The notes under the pieces were generated by a model. It made no database searches and was not told where the DNA came from. It saw nothing but the letters and a program-made list of their open reading frames with translations. The position numbers and the translations under genes were made by a program. A DNA stretch of 64,000 bases from Prosthecobacter debontii (GTDB lineage: Bacteria; Verrucomicrobiota; Verrucomicrobiia; Verrucomicrobiales; Akkermansiaceae): assembly GCA_945870855.1 (NCBI GenBank), contig CAMBTP010000008.1, positions 1 to 64,000 on the forward strand. The letters run 5' to 3'. Each line of letters opens with the position of its first letter. Position 1 is the stretch's first letter. Positions 60,092 through 64,000 of the stretch are shown in pieces.

Positions 60092-60604
60092 GTGGAATCG
60101 CCCTCACCTGATACCAGAACGAGCTCCTTCGGCCTCACGACGTTGCAGCGGGAGGTGGTGGATTTTTTCGTGGACGGCGTGAAAGTGCTGGGTTTGCCGA
60201 GATCGCTTGGGGAAATTTATGGTTTGCTTTTCATTACGACCGCACCCCTCTCGCTCGACGACCTAGTGCGGGATCTGGGGATTTCCAAAGGCTCGGCGAG
60301 CCAAGGTTTGCGAATGCTGCGGACGCTTGGCGCGGTGCGCGAGGCTGCCGGGAATGGCGACCGGCGCACATATTACGAGCCCGCTGTGGATCTGAAAAAA
60401 TTGGTCGGCGGCTTCATTCGTGAGCAGGTGCGCCCTCATCTAGATAGCGGGAAAATAAAGCTCCGATTCATTGCGGAAACCGCCAGCCTCACCGCTGATC
60501 CCGTGGACAAAGAGTTTTTCAACGATCGCATCGAGCGCCTCGAATCCTGGATGAAGCGCGGCGGCCAGGTGCTACCGATGTTGCAGAAAATTCTCGGCCA
60601 ATGA
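60092..60604 (+). CDS. GbsR/MarR-type transcriptional regulator (GTG start)
   Basis: wHTH: LVRDLGISKGSASQGLRMLRTLGAVREA. Confidence 0.85.
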   Translation: MESPSPDTRTSSFGLTTLQREVVDFFVDGVKVLGLPRSLGEIYGLLFITTAPLSLDDLVRDLGISKGSASQGLRMLRTLGAVREAAGNGDRRTYYEPAVDLKKLVGGFIREQVRPHLDSGKIKLRFIAETASLTADPVDKEFFNDRIERLESWMKRGGQVLPMLQKILGQ

Positions 60605-61161
60605 CTCTCCTCGAAACAGATAAGCACCGTTGGTTTTGCGTCCGCACGCAGACGAAGCGGGAGCATATCGCCGCGAAGCATCTGCGGGAATTAGAGGGCG
60701 TGGAGGTGTTCTGCCCCCGCATGAGATACCGCAGGGCTACGCGGCGCGGGAAAGTCTGGTGGCTGGAACCCCTTTTCCCCGGATACTTGCTGGCGAAGTT
60801 CGACCGCAACGAAATGGAACGCGCAGTGACCTTTTGCCAAGGAGTGCGCGGCCTCGTCCGCTTCGGCACGGAAATCCCCGATATTCCCGATGCCACGGTG
60901 CGAAACCTCATCCGCCAGGTGCGCGAGCAGGCTGGCGGGGAAGGGGAAGAGGAGATGATCACCATCGCGCCCTCCATCTCTGTCGGGGACGAAGTGGAAG
61001 TAGCCACTGGCCCCTTCCAAGGCATGAAAGGGATCATCCGCAGCGTCGCTCCAGCCACCGAGCGCGTGAAGGTACTCCTGGAATTTCTCGGCCAAATCCA
61101 ACCCGTCGATCTCGATCTTTTCTCCATTTTAACCGCTAGCAAGCCGATCCCAAACTTCTGA
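60601..61161 (+). CDS. RfaH/NusG-like transcription antiterminator paralog
   Basis: HRWFCVRTQTKREHIAAKHL; EPLFPGYLLAKFD; GVRGLVRFG; C-terminal KOW. Confidence 0.92.
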   Translation: MTLLETDKHRWFCVRTQTKREHIAAKHLRELEGVEVFCPRMRYRRATRRGKVWWLEPLFPGYLLAKFDRNEMERAVTFCQGVRGLVRFGTEIPDIPDATVRNLIRQVREQAGGEGEEEMITIAPSISVGDEVEVATGPFQGMKGIIRSVAPATERVKVLLEFLGQIQPVDLDLFSILTASKPIPNF

Positions 61162-61288
61162 TTTGTTCATTTTTCATTGAACTGATCGCCTTTCCGCATC
61201 ACCATAGAAACCGCCTCCTCGCCCACCGGGGAAAATCAATATCTACAAATACCAACCACAGGTTTTTTCCCAGAAAACGGGGAAATCG

Positions 61289-61312
61289 ACCAAGGGCGGT
61301 AGCGTGCTTGGT
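61289..61312 (+). promoter_or_regulatory. ops-like element ACCAAG-GGCGGTAGCGTG-CTTGGT
   Basis: Exact 12-mer GGCGGTAGCGTG at 61295-61306, enclosed by a 6-bp inverted repeat, downstream of the RfaH-like gene. Confidence 0.75.
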
Positions 61313-61355
61313 AGCAACCTTCGGGCGCCCACCATTATCTTTCGCTAACCAAGTT

Positions 61356-62501
61356 TTGAAATTCCTCATCGTCGGAGCTGGCTTCTCGGGACTGGTCGCC
61401 GCACATCGGCTCTCCAACGCCGGACATGATTGCGTGGTGGTCGATAAGCGCCCGCACCTCGCAGGCAACGCCCACGATTCCTACGACAAAGCCGGCGTCC
61501 TGATCCACAATTACGGCCCACATTATTTTCGGACAAACTCCGAACGCATCCTCGAATACCTCTCCACCTTCACCGGCTGGAATCCCGTCGATTACACGAT
61601 CCAATCCTTCACCGAGGGCAAATTCTGGCCCTTTCCGATCAATCTCAACACCTTCGAGAAACTCATCGGGAAACCAGCGACCACCGCTGATTTTGAGCAA
61701 TACCTCGCCGCAAACCGCCTCAATATCCCCGATCCGAAAAATTCCGAGGAAGTTATCCTCTCACAAGTCGGCGCGCGCCTCTACGAACTATTTTTCGAGG
61801 GCTACACACTGAAACAATGGAAGCGCCATCCACGCGAGCTTGATCCCTCCGTCTGCGGGCGTATCCCCATCCGCACCAACCGCGACGACCGCTACCTCTC
61901 CGAAACTTTCCAGGCACTCCCCGACAAAGGCTACACTCACCTGCTCGAAAACATCCTCGCCGCCAGCCCGAATACCACGCTCCACCTCAACACCGATTTC
62001 ATCGAGGCACGGGAAAAATTCCCCCACGACCACCTCATCTTCACCGGAGCCATCGACGAATACTTTGGTAGGAAATACGGCTCGCTGCCTTACCGCTCGC
62101 TCCGTTTCGACCACGAATCCTTCACCGCCGCCGAGCTCGTCCCACGCGAAAAAATTTCCGGGAAACCCGGTTTCTGGCAGCCCGCCATGCAAGTGAATTA
62201 CCCAGGGAAAGACATCCCCTTCACGCGCATCGTCGAGATCAAACACGCCACTGGGCAAAAAATCGACGCCACCACGATCGTCCGCGAATTCCCCGAGGAC
62301 TGGGACGTATCCAAAGAACCCTACTACCCTATCCCCGCCCCCGACGCTGCCGCCGCTTACCAAAAATACGCCGCCCTCGCCGCCGTAGAAACGAACACGA
62401 CCTTCATCGGTCGCCTCGCCACTTACCGCTATTATAATATGGATCAGGTCACCGGCATGGCACTCGTTGCAGCGGAAAAGCTCATCAAGCGCTTCGCCTG
62501 A
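61356..62501 (+). CDS. glf: UDP-galactopyranose mutase (probable TTG start)
   Basis: LKFLIVGAGFSGLVAAHRL; YNMDQVTGMAL. Confidence 0.95.
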   Translation: MKFLIVGAGFSGLVAAHRLSNAGHDCVVVDKRPHLAGNAHDSYDKAGVLIHNYGPHYFRTNSERILEYLSTFTGWNPVDYTIQSFTEGKFWPFPINLNTFEKLIGKPATTADFEQYLAANRLNIPDPKNSEEVILSQVGARLYELFFEGYTLKQWKRHPRELDPSVCGRIPIRTNRDDRYLSETFQALPDKGYTHLLENILAASPNTTLHLNTDFIEAREKFPHDHLIFTGAIDEYFGRKYGSLPYRSLRFDHESFTAAELVPREKISGKPGFWQPAMQVNYPGKDIPFTRIVEIKHATGQKIDATTIVREFPEDWDVSKEPYYPIPAPDAAAAYQKYAALAAVETNTTFIGRLATYRYYNMDQVTGMALVAAEKLIKRFA

Positions 62502-62546
62502 TCCCCATCTCAGCATTTCAGCTTTTCAGCTTTTCAGCTTTTATTT

Positions 62547-63479
62547 ATGAAGACTTTCATCTCCGGACACCGCGGCATGGTTGGCTCCGCCCTTGTCCGC
62601 AAAGCCGAATCGCTCGGCCTAGAAACGCTCACCGCCAGCCGCGCCGAGCTCGATCTTACTTCGCAGCCTGAGGTTTTCGCGTTTCTCGAAAAACACAAGC
62701 CTGCCACAGTGATCATCGCGGCGGCGAAGGTCGGCGGCATCCACGCAAACTCCACCTACCCCGCCGATTTCATCTACGAGAACCTAGCCATCGCCGCAAA
62801 TCTCATCGAGGGCTCCCGCCGTGCTGGCGTGCCGCGCGTGCTTTTCCTCGGCTCCTCCTGCATTTATCCAAAAATGGCTCCGCAGCCCATGCCGGAAAGC
62901 TGCCTGCTCACTTCGCCGCTCGAAGTGACGAACGAGGCTTACGCAATAGCCAAGATCGCCGGGCTGAAAATGTGCCAGCACTACCGCGCCCAGCACGGCC
63001 TGCTCTTCCACTCCGCCATGCCAACCAATCTCTACGGCCCGGGCGACAACTACCACGCAGAAAACTCCCACGTCATCCCCGCCCTCATCCGCCGTTTCCA
63101 TGAAGCGAAAGTAGCCAACGCGCCCTCCGTCACGATCTGGGGCACCGGCACCCCTTGCCGCGAGTTCCTTCATACCGACGACCTCGCCGCGGCCTGCTTC
63201 CACCTCCTTTCCCTAGAAAACCCACCTGACTGGGTCAACGTCGGCACCGGCACGGACCTCACCATCCTCGATCTCGCCAAGCTCGTAGCGAAAACCATCG
63301 GCTACCCCGGCGAGATTCTAACAGACCCCACCAAGCCCGATGGGACGCCGAAAAAACTGCTCGATATCTCGCTCATCCAGTCCACCGGCTGGTCCCCGGA
63401 AATCCCTTTTGAAAGTGGCCTCGCCGGAGCCTATCAGGATTTCCTCGCATCCCTAGAAAGCGGCGCAGCGCGGCTGTGA
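62547..63479 (+). CDS. fcl: GDP-L-fucose synthase
   Basis: [32 protein letters not shown]. Confidence 0.95.
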   Translation: MKTFISGHRGMVGSALVRKAESLGLETLTASRAELDLTSQPEVFAFLEKHKPATVIIAAAKVGGIHANSTYPADFIYENLAIAANLIEGSRRAGVPRVLFLGSSCIYPKMAPQPMPESCLLTSPLEVTNEAYAIAKIAGLKMCQHYRAQHGLLFHSAMPTNLYGPGDNYHAENSHVIPALIRRFHEAKVANAPSVTIWGTGTPCREFLHTDDLAAACFHLLSLENPPDWVNVGTGTDLTILDLAKLVAKTIGYPGEILTDPTKPDGTPKKLLDISLIQSTGWSPEIPFESGLAGAYQDFLASLESGAARL

Positions 63480-63500
63480 TTCCGCAGAGCGGATTTGAAG

Positions 63501-63550
63501 GGGAGCACACGCGCCCTCGCGTGTTGGTTTTGGCGCCCTCGCCAAAGCCC
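63501..63550 (+). repeat. REP-like double hairpin element, copy B
   Basis: GGGGAGC-ACACGCG-CCCT-CGCGTGT then GGTTTTGGCG-CCCT-CGCCAAAGCC. Confidence 0.75.
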
Positions 63551-63632
63551 GGCCCGCACCAATAGCAGCCCCCATCCCACTTACCGCTCACTCCACCCCC
63601 AGTTTCCCCTCGCGCCACAACTCAGCATTTGC

Positions 63633-64000
63633 ATGGCCGCTAATACGAAAAATTCTCATGCCTGCTGTCACAGATTCAAACTCAGCCTAATCCGGATCGC
63701 CGCTTTCTCCTTTGGCTTATTCGTCATCGCCGTCGTCATCAGCGCGAACCTCGGGTATGGCGATTCTTTCTGGTCATTCATTCACACCACCCGTAATGCC
63801 GATAAACTCGGACACATCGGCCTCTTCGGCACCTTGGGGCTTCTCTGCAATCTCGCCTTTCCAAATTTCCGAATTCGCCATCTGCCGCGTTACATCACAG
63901 CAATCACCTTCGTCCTCCTCATCCTTGTCTCTTTAGAGGAAATTTCCCAAGCCCTCATTCCTAACCGTCACTGCGACTTCTTCGATTGGCTCGCGGATGT
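63633..64000 (+). CDS. VanZ-like membrane protein, truncated by window end
   Basis: Manual translation: ADKLGHIGLFGTLGLLCNLAF…LVSLEEISQALIPNRHCDFFDWLAD. Confidence 0.8.
   Translation, partial: MAANTKNSHACCHRFKLSLIRIAAFSFGLFVIAVVISANLGYGDSFWSFIHTTRNADKLGHIGLFGTLGLLCNLAFPNFRIRHLPRYITAITFVLLILVSLEEISQALIPNRHCDFFDWLAD

Overview
64 kb chromosomal window that looks verrucomicrobial: DUF1552 Tat protein, Chlamydiae/Verrucomicrobia-type small basic protein, BACON-repeat giant secreted protein, ExbB-ExbD-ExbD-TPR operon. Core genes recognised include argD, argF, cdd, mnmG, an RsuA-family pseudouridine synthase, acs, carB, degP/htrA, class II fba, sdaA and the T2SS/T4P gspE/gspF pair, plus two tRNA-Arg genes. 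Accessory content is dominated by small toxin-antitoxin-like modules: HicBA, a PIN pair, two VapBC pairs, a HEPN pair and a DUF4143 ATPase. Most notable observations: (1) two unrelated toxin modules, behind gspE and behind carB, are each flanked by a direct duplication of the 3' end of the host core gene; the carB copy is 142 bp with 4 mismatches, all silent in the carB frame. (2) A 12-copy heptanucleotide tract sits at the 5' end of a TIR-like/deoxyribosyltransferase-like gene and leaves it out of frame with its upstream ATGs, a candidate phase-variable locus. (3) A sequence identical to the enterobacterial ops core (GGCGGTAGCGTG), enclosed by a 6-bp stem, lies between an RfaH-like NusG paralog and a polysaccharide locus (glf, fcl). 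(4) Two parS-like palindromes lie at and in mnmG. (5) Several families of hairpin repeats are present, including a double hairpin with invariant CCCT loops and covarying stems found at both window ends. Two genes below the ORF-track size cutoff (hicA, small basic protein) were found by reading the sequence. No searches were run; family names are from recognition of motifs.
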